Origin: Leeia speluncae
GTDB taxonomy: Bacteria > Pseudomonadota > Gammaproteobacteria > Burkholderiales > Leeiaceae
Direction: 5' to 3'
NCBI RefSeq assembly: GCF_020564625.1
Contig: NZ_JAJBZT010000004.1
Location: forward strand, 62,001 to 126,000
DNA length: 64,000 nt
Made by a program: the position numbers and the translations under genes. Below, one piece after another: positions 8,935 to 18,134 of this stretch. Each line of letters begins with the position of its first letter. Within the stretch, counting starts at the first letter, position 1. The notes under the pieces are model-generated. The model had not been told where the DNA came from. It made no database searches and saw only the letters and a program-made list of their open reading frames with translations.

Positions 8935-9729
8935 TTATTTTTTTGGTTTGGATAGGGCGGAAAGTGCTGCTGCGGCAAGTTGCAAGCCAACGCCTGCCGT
9001 GACGACCATTGCAGAACCATATCCCGCACAGTTTAGCCCACCGCCACTCGCACCTACTTCACAACTATCTGAGATGGGTTGCTGAAGTGGTTCGTCAGAG
9101 AATACGCACGTCACGCCCATTTTTTTGCCGGTTTGGCCATTAGGGAAACCATGAAGTTTTCTCAGTTGATTTCTAACTTTGGCTAACAATGGGTCTTGAA
9201 TGACCTCTGCCAAATCTTTGATCTGAATTCGCGTAGGGTCCATTTTTCCACCGGCACCGCCTGATACGACTAAGCGAAGGTGGTAGCGTTTGGCAAAGTT
9301 AATCAGCGCAATTTTGACTTGTGCCTGATCAATCGCATCAATGATCACATCCGGTTTTCCCATTTCTGCAGAGAGAATGGTTTCATGCATATTTTCAGGT
9401 GTTAAGAAGTCTTCTATTTCCACCACTTGGCACAGAGGATTAATTTGCCGAACACGCTCGGCCATTGCGGTGGTTTTTGCCTTGCCGAAGTTGCCTTCTA
9501 ACGCGTGAATCTGTCGATTCACATTCGAGACAGCGACATTATCTAAATCAATTAAGGTCAGTTTACCGATGCCGGTGCGAGCAAGTGCTTCTACCACCCA
9601 TGTCCCAACACCACCGATGCCGACTACCATTACATGGGCGGTTTCAAAACGTTGCTGCTTTTCTTGACCATAAAGGCGACCAATACCCCCAAATCGTCTT
9701 TGTTGGTCGTGTGAAGTTGTACTTGCCAT
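8935..9729 (-). CDS. tcdA: tRNA threonylcarbamoyladenosine dehydratase
   Basis: 264 residues of the ThiF/MoeB/E1-like family (TcdA, formerly CsdL/YgdL). It ATP-dependently dehydrates t6A37 to the cyclic form ct6A in ANN-decoding tRNAs. Visible features are FGGIGRLYG at residues ~13-21, the nucleotide-binding glycine motif GIGGVGTWVVEALARTGIG (~37-55), the LIDLDNVAVSNVNRQ aspartate/arginine motif, and DAIDQAQVK. Near the end the stretch GLNCAGYGSAMVVTAGVG is a C-terminal hydrophobic helix typical of the family. It lies three bases after ampD on the same strand, suggesting co-transcription with the upstream ampD-guaD pair. Confidence 0.9.
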   Translation of the reverse strand: MASTTSHDQQRRFGGIGRLYGQEKQQRFETAHVMVVGIGGVGTWVVEALARTGIGKLTLIDLDNVAVSNVNRQIHALEGNFGKAKTTAMAERVRQINPLCQVVEIEDFLTPENMHETILSAEMGKPDVIIDAIDQAQVKIALINFAKRYHLRLVVSGGAGGKMDPTRIQIKDLAEVIQDPLLAKVRNQLRKLHGFPNGQTGKKMGVTCVFSDEPLQQPISDSCEVGASGGGLNCAGYGSAMVVTAGVGLQLAAAALSALSKPKK

Positions 9730-9732
9730 GTG

Positions 9733-10374
9733 TTAACTTGCTTCTGAATTTGAGTTAGGTTGTTCTGGTGATTTGCCGGCAAAGGCGCCACCTTCGCCAA
9801 TCAGGCTTGCCCAATTAAAGTAAGGGCCCGGATCTGTTTTTCTGCCAGGAGCGATATGGCTATGCCCTGTTACCTCTAATAGAGTGGGAAGAGCTGCTTT
9901 GAGTGCAATCGCTAATTGAGATAAGGTCTGATATTGTGTATCGGTAAATACTTCGAAGTCGCTACCCTCTAGCTCAATCCCAATCGAAAAATCATTACAA
10001 CGCTCTTTTTCTCCCCAACGAGAAATCCCTGCATGCCAAGCACGTTGAGTAATGGGCACAAATTGTACTAATTCGCCTGTTCTACGAATAAAAAAGTGTG
10101 CTGAGACACGTAAGTGGGCGATCCCTTCATAGTAGGGATGTTCCGAAGGGTTTAACTGATTGGTAAATAACGCTATTACGCCATTACCACCATATTCATT
10201 TGGCGGCAGGCTAATGTTGTGAATCACCAATAGGCTTGCATCCACGCTATCTGGGCGTGCATCGGTATTGGGGGATGGGATTTGAATTGCAGAATCACAC
10301 CAGCCCAATTCATTAAAGTGAAATGACTTTTCCATTTCTATATTTTGACAGGAATTTGCCGAAAGGTAACCCAT
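9733..10374 (-). CDS. ampD: 1,6-anhydro-N-acetylmuramyl-L-alanine amidase
   Basis: 213 residues, amidase_2 family. AmpD works in the cytosol in peptidoglycan recycling, releasing the stem peptide from anhydro-muropeptides. It thereby also lowers the signal for beta-lactamase induction where AmpR exists. Zinc-binding and catalytic landmarks are LLVIHNIS (first His), SAHFFIRRTGELVQFVP, a conserved NDFSIGIELEG, and the GHSHIAPGRKTDPGPYFNW stretch with the further His and Asp ligands. The ATG at 10374 overlaps the guaD stop as TAATG with a GGGTGA ribosome-binding site, implying translational coupling. An internal ATG at 10335 would give a more family-typical 200 residues, so the start is not certain. 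Confidence 0.9.
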   Translation of the reverse strand: MGYLSANSCQNIEMEKSFHFNELGWCDSAIQIPSPNTDARPDSVDASLLVIHNISLPPNEYGGNGVIALFTNQLNPSEHPYYEGIAHLRVSAHFFIRRTGELVQFVPITQRAWHAGISRWGEKERCNDFSIGIELEGSDFEVFTDTQYQTLSQLAIALKAALPTLLEVTGHSHIAPGRKTDPGPYFNWASLIGEGGAFAGKSPEQPNSNSEAS

Positions 10375-11693
10375 TAACAATCACCCGTTAGCGTTGCGGA
10401 TGCATTTTTGCCTGCTATATACGTTCCCGAAATCACTCGGTCGTCCCCTAGCATCATCAGAACAAATAGTTTTTCTTCCAATGTCTGGGTTAATTGGTAT
10501 CTTCTGGATAATAGTGGGGTCGCTTCAGGATTGATGATAATGAAGTCGGCTTCTTTGCCTATTTCAAAATTGCCAACATGCGCATCAATCCCCAATGCTT
10601 TCGCCCCGCCAAGCGTCGATAAATAGAAGGCTTGCCACGCCGTTAATGCATGGCGATGCACTTGTTGCACTTTGTAGGCGGCTGTCATGGTTCTAAACAT
10701 CGAAAAGCTCGTTCCGCCTCCTATATCGGTCGCGAGTCCTACCGGGATTTGATGTGCCACCGCTTGGCTTAAATCAAAAAATCCGCTGCCTAAAAATAGA
10801 TTGGACGTAGGGCAAAAGGCAATTGCCGTTTGATTTTTACCCATGAGCATTTTGTCTTCTGAAGATAAATGTACGCTGTGCGCAAAAATGGAACGTTCGC
10901 CAAGTAAGCCAAACTGATCATACACATCCAAATAGCTATCGCTCGTTGGAAATAATTCTTTTACCCACCGTATTTCATCCACATTCTCTGCTAAGTGGCT
11001 TTGTAAATGAATTGTCGGGTAGGCGTGCAATAACTCTCCCGCCATTTGCAGTTGTTGCGCTGTCGAAGTTGGGGCAAATCGAGGCGTTAAGGAATAAAGC
11101 AAACGCCCTTTACCATGCCATTTCTCAATGAGTGAGAGGTTATCTTTTTCTGAGCTGCTAACCGTGTCTTGAAGATAAGCAGGGCAATTTCTATCCATCA
11201 TCACTTTGCCGCAAAGTACGCGCAGATTACGGGCAAAGGCAGCTTCAAAAAAAGCCTCGACCGAGGTTTTATGGACAGTAGGAAAAACAGACGCAGTGGT
11301 AATGCCATTGCGGAGCATCTCGTCTAAAAACAGATTGGCAAGTAAAGATGCATGCGCTTCATTTTCAAATGCCGCTTCGGCAGGAAAAGTGTACCGTTCT
11401 AACCAATCCAATAAGGTGCTGCCAAAACTAGCAATCACATCTAGTTGGGCGTAATGCACGTGGGTATCAATGAACCCCGGCATGATAAGGCACCCACGAT
11501 GCTCATTTACTTTTGCATCCGGATAGGTTTCGAACAGATGTGTTCGTTTACCTCTGGCAAGTATCTTACCGTCACAAACGGCAATGGCACCATCGTCAAT
11601 CCATTCCCAGCCTGAAGCTTCTGAATGCAGCCCCGGGTTTGCAAGGAAGTGAAAAATCTCACCAGTAAAAATTTCTATAGCGGATATTTGCAT
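10374..11693 (-). CDS. guaD: Guanine deaminase
   Basis: 439 residues of the amidohydrolase superfamily that converts guanine to xanthine in purine salvage/catabolism. The metal-binding motif appears in PGFIDTHVHYAQ, the guanine-deaminase signature LDWLERYTFPAE follows, and further ligands lie in IHLQSHLAEN, FAHSVHLS and LATDIGGGTSFSMF. The frame is open to 11768, but the ATG at 11693 is preceded by AAGG ten bases upstream and starts the usual N-terminal strand, so I use it. The stop overlaps the ampD start. The link to ampD has no obvious metabolic logic; no xanthine dehydrogenase genes are nearby. Confidence 0.93.
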   Translation of the reverse strand: MQISAIEIFTGEIFHFLANPGLHSEASGWEWIDDGAIAVCDGKILARGKRTHLFETYPDAKVNEHRGCLIMPGFIDTHVHYAQLDVIASFGSTLLDWLERYTFPAEAAFENEAHASLLANLFLDEMLRNGITTASVFPTVHKTSVEAFFEAAFARNLRVLCGKVMMDRNCPAYLQDTVSSSEKDNLSLIEKWHGKGRLLYSLTPRFAPTSTAQQLQMAGELLHAYPTIHLQSHLAENVDEIRWVKELFPTSDSYLDVYDQFGLLGERSIFAHSVHLSSEDKMLMGKNQTAIAFCPTSNLFLGSGFFDLSQAVAHQIPVGLATDIGGGTSFSMFRTMTAAYKVQQVHRHALTAWQAFYLSTLGGAKALGIDAHVGNFEIGKEADFIIINPEATPLLSRRYQLTQTLEEKLFVLMMLGDDRVISGTYIAGKNASATLTGDC

Positions 11694-11792
11694 GGTTGCT
11701 AGCCCTTGGATGTGGCTGACCAAATGGTTAGTTATGGTTAGCGTAAACCTAATCTGATCGACTGTCATTCATAAATGAAGCGTCCCCATAAA

Positions 11793-11828
11793 ATGACAAA
11801 AGCCCTGCTAGGCAGGGCTTTTGTCATC
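11793..11828 (-). terminator. Intrinsic terminator after ctpA
   Basis: Perfect 16-bp stem, ATGACAAAAGCCCTGC against its complement, with a three-base loop. A/T-rich outer arms give a T-run on both strands. It ends the ctpA message and isolates guaD. Confidence 0.9.
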
Positions 11829-11842
11829 TCAAAAAGCGAGCA

Positions 11843-13294
11843 TTATTTTTTCAGCAAGATTTGTTGTACTTTCAGTACGTTCAAGGCCTGTTGAAGCTGG
11901 TAATCATTTTTGTCACGTGTTGCTTGGCTTTCATCTACACTCGCTGCGGCCTTCGCTGCATCACCAGATTTTACCGGTGGAATTAGCGGGGTTTTGGCTT
12001 CAGAGGCTGGCTTATCACTATTCGGATTATTTAAGTGATGTTCCAAGTCGGCTTCACGAATACGCAACGCATCTTGATCCTCGTCGGTTTTTAATGTGCC
12101 TTCTTTCGCTTCCACATCGGGTTTAATCCCCTCCGCTTGAATTGATCTGCCGTTTGGTGTGAAGTAACGGGCTGTCGTCAGCTTGATGGCTGATTTTGGA
12201 CCCAGCGGTAGTACGGTCTGAACAGAGCCTTTACCAAAGGTCTGTGTACCCACCACAATCGCACGTTTATGATCTTGCAAGGCGCCTGATACAATTTCTG
12301 AAGCAGATGCTGTTCCGCCATTCACTAAGATGACTAGCGGTACATTTTTAACTGCAGCAGGGGCAATTTTCACTGGGTCTACCGAACCAATGCTTGGTCT
12401 TGGATCATAGAATTCGCGGTTCGCATAGAACTTCGCTTTTGCGTCTTCTGTACGGCCATCGGTATAAACAACCAGTGATTTTTCTGGCAAGAAGATAGAA
12501 GATACGCCCACGGCACTCGTCAACAATCCACCTGGATCGTTACGTAAATCCAGTACCAAGCCTTTTAGTGGTGTTTTGTTTTGTTTGTAGAGTGCATCAA
12601 TAGCTTTCGCTACATCTTCTGTACTACGCTCTTTAAATTGCGTCAGACGCACATAGCCGTAGTTGGATTCCAGTAGTCTAGATTTAACGCTAGCCACTTT
12701 GATGATTGCCCGTTTTAGCGTCATCACAATGGGTTTAGATTCCGATTTACGGAAAATCGTGAGGGTAATCGAGGTATCTGGTTTGCCGCGCATTTTTTTC
12801 ACGGCATCGTCTAGCGTCAAGCCTTTAACTGGCGTGTCATCTAGCTTAACAATGTAGTCACCGCTTTTAATACCCGCACGGAAGGCTGGCGTATCATCGA
12901 TTGGCGCAGTGACCTTGACGAGGCCATCTTCCATACCGACTTCCATCCCTAAACCACCAAATTCGCCTTTGGTTTCTTCGGTGAGTTCTTTGAAGGCTTC
13001 TTCATCTAGATAGGTAGAGTGTGGATCTAGACCGGTCAGCATGCCATTGATGGCTTCTTTGATCAGCTTTTTATCTTCAACAGGCTCAACATAGCTTTGT
13101 TTGATTCGACCAAACACTTGGACAAATTCATTCAGTTCGTTTACTGGTAAATTGTCACTGCTATTGGCGGTTGCCGAAGCGGCTGGTGGCGTGGCGCTTT
13201 TATCCGCATATAAATGCAAGCTGACACTAACCATGACACCTAGGCTAGCGCCAACGGCAACAAGTCCTACTTTTTTTAAGGTCTGTTTGGGCAT
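11843..13294 (-). CDS. ctpA: Carboxy-terminal processing protease (S41A)
   Basis: 483 residues: an N-terminal signal/anchor segment (KVGLVAVGASLGVMVSVSL, ~8-26), a PDZ domain at about 95-180 (GLGMEVGMEDGLVKV, AGIKSGDYIV), and the S41 protease core. The Ser-Lys dyad is seen in NGGTASASEIVSGAL (Ser) and GTQTFGKGSVQTVLPL (Lys). These periplasmic proteases trim C-termini and, in several Proteobacteria, degrade peptidoglycan hydrolases. The C-terminal ~70 residues (EADLEHHLNN.. DYQLQQALNVLKVQQ) are a polar helical extension. It follows envC on the same strand, the common gpmI-envC-ctpA order. Confidence 0.93.
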   Translation of the reverse strand: MPKQTLKKVGLVAVGASLGVMVSVSLHLYADKSATPPAASATANSSDNLPVNELNEFVQVFGRIKQSYVEPVEDKKLIKEAINGMLTGLDPHSTYLDEEAFKELTEETKGEFGGLGMEVGMEDGLVKVTAPIDDTPAFRAGIKSGDYIVKLDDTPVKGLTLDDAVKKMRGKPDTSITLTIFRKSESKPIVMTLKRAIIKVASVKSRLLESNYGYVRLTQFKERSTEDVAKAIDALYKQNKTPLKGLVLDLRNDPGGLLTSAVGVSSIFLPEKSLVVYTDGRTEDAKAKFYANREFYDPRPSIGSVDPVKIAPAAVKNVPLVILVNGGTASASEIVSGALQDHKRAIVVGTQTFGKGSVQTVLPLGPKSAIKLTTARYFTPNGRSIQAEGIKPDVEAKEGTLKTDEDQDALRIREADLEHHLNNPNSDKPASEAKTPLIPPVKSGDAAKAAASVDESQATRDKNDYQLQQALNVLKVQQILLKK

Positions 13295-13415
13295 TGAAGA
13301 TCATCCCGGCCGAAGCCAAAAAACGGTGTATTCCAAATTGGTGGAACACTTGCCATGGTTAACGTTAGTTAATGCGCTAACCGTTTTATTAATATGCGAC
13401 GAGTATGTCGGATTT

Positions 13416-14834
13416 TCAACCTCTTAACCAGCCTGCAGGGTCAAAAGCTTTACCTTTATATCGTAATTCAAAGTAAAGCCCTGGTTTCTCTGCCCCGCCA
13501 GAACTACCAGCTTTGGCAATTGTCTGGCCCGCATCTACCCGATCCCCTACATGTTTGATCACAGATTCTGCAGAACCATAAATACTCATTAATCCATTGC
13601 CATGGTCAACAATAATCATATTGCCAAAGCCACGTAACCAATCGGCGTAAACAACCTGACCTCCCGCAACGCTCTTGATGTCAGCACCTTCGCTGGTTGG
13701 GTAAAACCATCCACGCCACGCCACACCACTATCCGCCCTTGGGGCGCCAAATCGGTTAGATGGGCTACCCGATACCGGAGACAGCAATTTTCCCTTTAAG
13801 CTCTGTGCAGAACCGGCTACTTGTGCTTTTTCTACCCCAAGGGTAACCGTCGTTGCTGGTTTTTCTGTCGTGTTGGCTGGTGCAGTCGTTTCTGTTGTAG
13901 CCACTTTGCTATTGCTAGAGCTCGGCGATTTTGTCGTTTTGCCTGTTGTTGCCTTCGCTTGTTGCTCCGCTTTTTTTCGCTGCGCTTCCGCTAATTTTTG
14001 TGCTTTTGCTTTAGCGGCCGCTTCCGCTTTGAGTCTTAATTGTCGCTGACGTTCCTGCTCAGCAAGAATTTTTGTTAAATTATCGACTAAGGAAGTTAAA
14101 CGTCCTTCATCTCGCTTCAGTTTACCCATTTGCTGACGCTGTTGTTGAAGCTCTTGGCTCACTTTGGCAAGGGTTTGAACGCGATTGTTTTTTTCCGTTA
14201 ATAGCTGTTGCTTTTCCGCTTGGCGTTGTTGTTCCACACTATTTAGCTGATCTTTATGCGCGGTAATGTCTGATTGCGTTTGCTGAAGGTTGGCAATATC
14301 CGCTTGTAAGGCTTTCACTTGCGTTTGGTGAGCAGCCGCGACAAATTTTAAATAGGCTAAATCGCGGCTCGATTTATTCGGGTCTGTATTACTAAGTAAC
14401 AAGCGTAGCGAGTCACTGTTTCCGTGTTTGTATTGGGATAACAGTTTTTTGGCGAGTGCCGCTTTTTGTTTTTGAATCGATTTATTCAGCTGACTAGATT
14501 GTAAATCAAGGCGTTTTAGCTGATCCTGAAGGTCATCTTGCTCATCCGCCAAGTCTGCAAGTTTACGATTGGTATTACTGATGGCGGCTTCAGACGCTTG
14601 CAACGCATCCGTGGCATCTTTTTGATTTTGCTCAGACTTCACCACCGCTTGCTGCACACTCTGAATCTTTTGCTGAAGCTGATTGAGTTCGGATTTAGAA
14701 TCTTTTAATTGGCTATTCGTTGCAGCTGGCTGAGGGGCTGTTTTCGCCAAGGCTAAAGGATTGGTTAGCAGCAGGCTTATGCTGAAAACACTAAGAGAAA
14801 TAACAGTAGGGGTGATTCGAACACCAAATGGCAT
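13416..14834 (-). CDS. envC: Murein hydrolase activator EnvC
   Basis: 472 residues. It has a signal peptide (residues ~1-30), a long Gln/Lys-rich coiled coil (~40-280), an Ala/Lys/Thr low-complexity linker (~280-345) and a C-terminal LytM/M23 domain (~360-470). The LytM domain is degenerate: where active enzymes have HxGxD it reads SEGADIKS, and where they have HxH it reads YFELRY. This is expected of EnvC, which does not cut peptidoglycan itself but activates periplasmic amidases at the division septum via FtsEX. It lies between gpmI and ctpA on the same strand. Confidence 0.92.
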   Translation of the reverse strand: MPFGVRITPTVISLSVFSISLLLTNPLALAKTAPQPAATNSQLKDSKSELNQLQQKIQSVQQAVVKSEQNQKDATDALQASEAAISNTNRKLADLADEQDDLQDQLKRLDLQSSQLNKSIQKQKAALAKKLLSQYKHGNSDSLRLLLSNTDPNKSSRDLAYLKFVAAAHQTQVKALQADIANLQQTQSDITAHKDQLNSVEQQRQAEKQQLLTEKNNRVQTLAKVSQELQQQRQQMGKLKRDEGRLTSLVDNLTKILAEQERQRQLRLKAEAAAKAKAQKLAEAQRKKAEQQAKATTGKTTKSPSSSNSKVATTETTAPANTTEKPATTVTLGVEKAQVAGSAQSLKGKLLSPVSGSPSNRFGAPRADSGVAWRGWFYPTSEGADIKSVAGGQVVYADWLRGFGNMIIVDHGNGLMSIYGSAESVIKHVGDRVDAGQTIAKAGSSGGAEKPGLYFELRYKGKAFDPAGWLRG

Positions 14835-14930
14835 GTTGTATCCGATTGCAAACAGCTAACGGTCGGGGTTAATCGCCTGCAAAGTGTAATTGACTAAGGT
14901 ACTTTGTTCAATTTAATTGTCATTTAATAT

Positions 14931-14970
14931 GGTGAGTAAAATAGGGTGACGATTCGTCATTTTACCCACC
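14931..14970 (-). terminator. Imperfect hairpin downstream of gpmI
   Basis: GGTGAGTAAAA and TGACG pair with CGTCATTTTACCCACC across a short loop. The left arm carries a five-base bulge and one mismatch. No long T-run follows on the minus strand, so it may be a weak terminator or a message stabiliser between gpmI and envC. Confidence 0.4.
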
Positions 14971-14992
14971 ACCTCAAACTACGCTAGCTAGC

Positions 14993-16537
14993 CTATTTAC
15001 GCGTCACCAACGGTTTGCCAGTCATTTCCGGCGGAATATCTACCCCCATCATGTATAGTAATGTTGGTGCGATATCTTGCAGTGCGCCACCTTCGCGTGT
15101 GTCGGCGTCACGGCCAACGTACAGTAACGGTACTTTATTCATGGTATGTTGTGTATGAAGTTGCTCGCTGGCTTCATCAAACATATCTTCACAGTTGCCA
15201 TGGTCAGCGGTAATGAGTACTTCACCGCCTGCTTTTTTCATGGCTTCTACCACGCGTTGTACGCAAACATCTAGGGTTTCAACCGCTTTTACCGCCGCAT
15301 CAAAATTCCCTGTGTGTCCGACCATGTCGCCATTGGCATAGTTCACAAAGATCGCGTGATATTTACCACTGGCAATTGCTTCTTCAATTTTGCTTGTGAC
15401 TTCAAATGCACTCATTTCTGGTTGCAAATCGTAGGTTGCCACTTTAGGAGACGGCACTAATACACGATCTTCCCCTGCAAATGGGGTTTCTTCACCGCCA
15501 GAGAAGAAGTACGTCACGTGCGGGTACTTTTCCGTTTCCGCAATACGCAACTGATTCAACCCTTTGCTAGCCAAATACTCACCAATGGTATTAGATAGTT
15601 TTACTGGTGGGTAAGCTGCCGGGTTGGTGTAGGCATCGCCATAACTGGTCATCGATACGTAACGAGTTAGCTTTGGCGTCACTTTGCGTTCAAATCCATC
15701 AAAGTTTTCCCACACAAGTGCTTGGGTGATTTGACGCGCACGGTCCGCACGGAAGTTTGCAAAAATCATTACATCGCCATCCGCTAGCGTTTGTGCTTGC
15801 TGTTGGTTATCTAAAATCGCAGTTGCTTGAACGAATTCGTCATTTTCATTACGTGCATAAGCAGCTGCTAAGCCATCTAATGCGCTAGTAGCGGTAAATG
15901 GTGCAATACCTTTTGTAATCAGGTCATAAGCTAGTTCAACACGATCCCAGCGCTTATCACGATCCATCGCGAAATAACGGCCAACAATGCTCACGATACG
16001 CGCAGCGCCATTTGTTTTGTCACAGACGGCTTGTAAGCGTCCTAAATATGTTTCAGCACTGCGTGGTGGCGTATCTCGGCCATCAAGGAAAGCGTGGATA
16101 GCAATATTGCTTACGCCTGCTTTTGCAGCGGCTTCAATTAATGCAAAGATGTGCGCTTCATGGCTATGAACACCACCATCAGACGCTAGGCCCATAATAT
16201 GTAAGGTGCTTTTTGCCGCAATGGCTGCGTCAATCGCTTGGCGGATTTCAACATTATTGCCCAGTGTGCCTGCTTCGATATCCACATCAATGCGGGTGAT
16301 GTCTTGGCGAACAATACGGCCTGCACCGATATTTAAATGTCCCACTTCTGAATTACCAAATTGTCCATTCGGTAGGCCTACTGCATGTTCTGAAGCATCA
16401 ATTGTGGTATGTGGATTATCAGCCCACAGTTTGTCCCAATTTGGTTTGTTGGCGTGCAAAATAGCATTGTCGCTACCTTCTTCACGGTAGCCAAAGCCGT
16501 CCAAAATCAGTAGGGCGACAGGTGTGATGTTCTGCAT
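14993..16537 (-). CDS. gpmI: 2,3-bisphosphoglycerate-independent phosphoglycerate mutase
   Basis: 514 residues, alkaline-phosphatase superfamily, a Mn-dependent enzyme interconverting 3- and 2-phosphoglycerate in glycolysis. It shows the N-terminal LLILDGFGYRE metal site, the phosphoserine motif GNSEVGHLNIGAGR at about residues 61-74, GLASDGGVHSH, FLDGRDTPP, NFRADRARQ, NYANGDMVGHTGN and the final metal ligands in ITADHGNCEDM. Full length and unbroken. It heads the gpmI-envC-ctpA row and lies divergent from grx with about 300 bases between start codons. Confidence 0.97.
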   Translation of the reverse strand: MQNITPVALLILDGFGYREEGSDNAILHANKPNWDKLWADNPHTTIDASEHAVGLPNGQFGNSEVGHLNIGAGRIVRQDITRIDVDIEAGTLGNNVEIRQAIDAAIAAKSTLHIMGLASDGGVHSHEAHIFALIEAAAKAGVSNIAIHAFLDGRDTPPRSAETYLGRLQAVCDKTNGAARIVSIVGRYFAMDRDKRWDRVELAYDLITKGIAPFTATSALDGLAAAYARNENDEFVQATAILDNQQQAQTLADGDVMIFANFRADRARQITQALVWENFDGFERKVTPKLTRYVSMTSYGDAYTNPAAYPPVKLSNTIGEYLASKGLNQLRIAETEKYPHVTYFFSGGEETPFAGEDRVLVPSPKVATYDLQPEMSAFEVTSKIEEAIASGKYHAIFVNYANGDMVGHTGNFDAAVKAVETLDVCVQRVVEAMKKAGGEVLITADHGNCEDMFDEASEQLHTQHTMNKVPLLYVGRDADTREGGALQDIAPTLLYMMGVDIPPEMTGKPLVTRK

Positions 16538-16837
16538 GGTGATGAGTACCTTCGTGTGGCCATTTCAACCAAAAAGCGTTCACCTTTTTGGTGGTTGACC
16601 TTGTTGGAAACACAGGATTTTCAGGGGGTTAGTGCTATTTTAATAGATTCTGTTTCTAGCAGGTAGACAGCAAGCGTGCTTTTTCATTCCCGAATAAGAA
16701 TTATTTTTGATTCCCCCGTATTTTGCAGACGTTGTTTTGAAGGTGAAAGTGTAGGAAATTAGGGAGCTAATCTTAACGATTTAGGTCAAAGCGTGTATTG
16801 TGACACTTTGATTTAATTTGTTGTGCCGAGGTTTACC
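16538..16837. promoter_or_regulatory. Divergent gpmI/grx intergenic region with two inverted repeats
   Basis: This 300-base stretch holds no gene. A 9-bp inverted repeat (ACCAAAAAG / CTTTTTGGT, 16568-16592) lies in the gpmI leader about 30 bases before its start. A second one, TCAAAG(cg)TGT / ACACTTTGA (16786-16811), lies 27 bases before the grx ATG. Either could be an operator or an RNA hairpin. No confident -35/-10 pair was identified. Confidence 0.35.
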
Positions 16838-17092
16838 ATGCCAAAAATTACGATGTATACCACCGCCGTTTGTCCTTTCTGTATTAATGCGAAGCGTCTT
16901 TTGGCGAGCAAGGGCGTGACCGAGATTGATGAAGTGCGTATTGATGTTGATCCAGAGAAACGTGCGGAAATGATGGAACGAACTCAGCGTCGCACCGTGC
17001 CGCAAATCTACATTGATGACCTTCATGTAGGTGGCTTTGACGATCTATCTGCTTTAGATCGTGCAGGAAAGCTCGACCCTCTGCTAAAATGA
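16838..17092 (+). CDS. grxC: Glutaredoxin 3
   Basis: 84 residues. A classical dithiol glutaredoxin with active site CPFC (residues ~11-14), the TVPQIYID cis-proline glutathione site and GGFDDLSAL near the C-terminus. It reduces disulfides with glutathione in the cytosol. The ATG at 16838 has GAGG six bases upstream; a GTG at 16823 would add five non-family residues. It is followed by secB, the order grxC-secB-gpsA being well known in Proteobacteria. Confidence 0.95.
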   Translation: MPKITMYTTAVCPFCINAKRLLASKGVTEIDEVRIDVDPEKRAEMMERTQRRTVPQIYIDDLHVGGFDDLSALDRAGKLDPLLK

Positions 17093-17132
17093 GTCGGTTT
17101 TGCCAGATGCGTATCGCATTCTTGTAACGAAT

Positions 17133-17169
17133 GGTGGTAACGTACGCCACGTACTACCACCGATTTTTT
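17133..17169 (+). terminator. Terminator between grxC and secB
   Basis: GGTGGTA pairs with TACCACC, with an inner GTAC/GTAC helix and a two-base bulge, followed by a run of six T. It should reduce read-through from grxC into secB. Confidence 0.65.
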
Positions 17170-17206
17170 ATTACTGAATTAATCAGAACTTACCGAGAAC
17201 ATAGTA

Positions 17207-17665
17207 ATGAGCGAACAACAAGCTGCAGATAACACACCAGTATTCAATATTGAAAAGCTATACGTTAAGGATCTATCTCTAGAAGTGCCACATGCACCAC
17301 AGATCTTTCTAGAAAATGGTGAAAATGAAGTTAGTATGCAGCTTCATAACGAAGGCGAACAAATTGGCGATGGCTTCTTTGAAGTGACTTTGACCGTTAC
17401 CGTCACCAATAAAATCGAAGACAAAACCGTATTCTTGGCAGAAGCGGCTCAAGCCGGTATCTTCCAAATTCGTAACGTCCCTGAAGAAGATATGGGTGCG
17501 ATCATTGGTATTGCTTGCCCAACTATCTTATTCCCATATGTTCGTGAAGTGATTTCTGACCTGGTAAACCGCGCTGGTTTCCCTCCAGTTATCTTGACAC
17601 CAGTTAACTTCGAAGCGTTGTATGCTCAACGTCTAGAAGCAATGGCAACAGAAGGAAACGCTTAA
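17207..17665 (+). CDS. secB: Protein-export chaperone SecB
   Basis: 152 residues, usual length. SecB holds preproteins unfolded in the cytosol and hands them to SecA. Recognised from FNIEKLYVKDLSLEVPHAPQ (residues ~12-31), the strand-rich core with VTNKIEDKTVFLAE, and the signature IACPTILFPYVREVISDLVNRAGFPP (shown in part, ~106-131). Its stop overlaps the next start as TAATG, so the SH3-domain protein downstream is translationally coupled. Confidence 0.97.
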   Translation: MSEQQAADNTPVFNIEKLYVKDLSLEVPHAPQIFLENGENEVSMQLHNEGEQIGDGFFEVTLTVTVTNKIEDKTVFLAEAAQAGIFQIRNVPEEDMGAIIGIACPTILFPYVREVISDLVNRAGFPPVILTPVNFEALYAQRLEAMATEGNA

Positions 17666-18114
17666 TGCGTTTCTGGTTCGCTTCCTTAATGGCGCTTTCT
17701 GCTTTTACGACTGCAAACGCACTCGAGTTTCGTTCTGCAGTCAAAAGTGGAGTAGTGCTATACGAGTCTCCTGCTTCAACAGCAAAGAAGGTCTTCCTTG
17801 TTAGTGAAGGCTATCCGGTTGAAGTGGTGATCTCTCAAGGTGAGTGGCTAAAAATCAGAGATGCTTCCGGTGCTTTGGCATGGGGGCATCTTCCTGATTG
17901 GTCGAATAAGCGAACCGTAATGGTCTTAAAAGAAGGGGCTTCGCTGTATGCAAAGCCGGAGCCCACTTCGCCTATCCTTTCTAAATTGACTAAGTCCGTA
18001 TGGTTTAGTCTTTCTGAACCTTCATCATCAGAAAAAGTGGCGGGTTGGCTGAAAGTGCAGCATAAAAGCGGTGCAATCGGCTGGTTAAAGCAATCTGATG
18101 TATGGGGTTATTAA
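17665..18114 (+). CDS. Periplasmic SH3-domain protein
   Basis: 149 residues with a signal peptide (about residues 1-19, ending TANA). Two bacterial SH3-like repeats follow: ~20-80 with VVLYESPASTAKKVFLVSEGYPV.. GEWLKIRDASGALAWGH, and ~85-149 with ASLYAKPEPTSPI.. GWLKVQHKSGAIGWLK. Such modules usually bind cell wall or other proteins in the periplasm. No catalytic domain is attached, so the role is unknown. It is coupled to secB by overlapping stop/start and followed by gpsA after 20 bases; this insertion between secB and gpsA occurs in various Betaproteobacteria. Confidence 0.8.
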   Translation: MRFWFASLMALSAFTTANALEFRSAVKSGVVLYESPASTAKKVFLVSEGYPVEVVISQGEWLKIRDASGALAWGHLPDWSNKRTVMVLKEGASLYAKPEPTSPILSKLTKSVWFSLSEPSSSEKVAGWLKVQHKSGAIGWLKQSDVWGY

Positions 18115-18134
18115 TCAAACGCTAGACGCTTCTC

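Noticed and set aside
11821-12126. Plus-strand frame antisense to ctpA
   Set aside because: Antisense to the conserved C-terminal part of the protease gene and starts in its terminator.
13416-14834. Calling envC an active M23 endopeptidase
   Set aside because: The HxGxD and HxH zinc motifs are replaced (SEGADIKS, YFELRY), so it is an activator rather than an enzyme.
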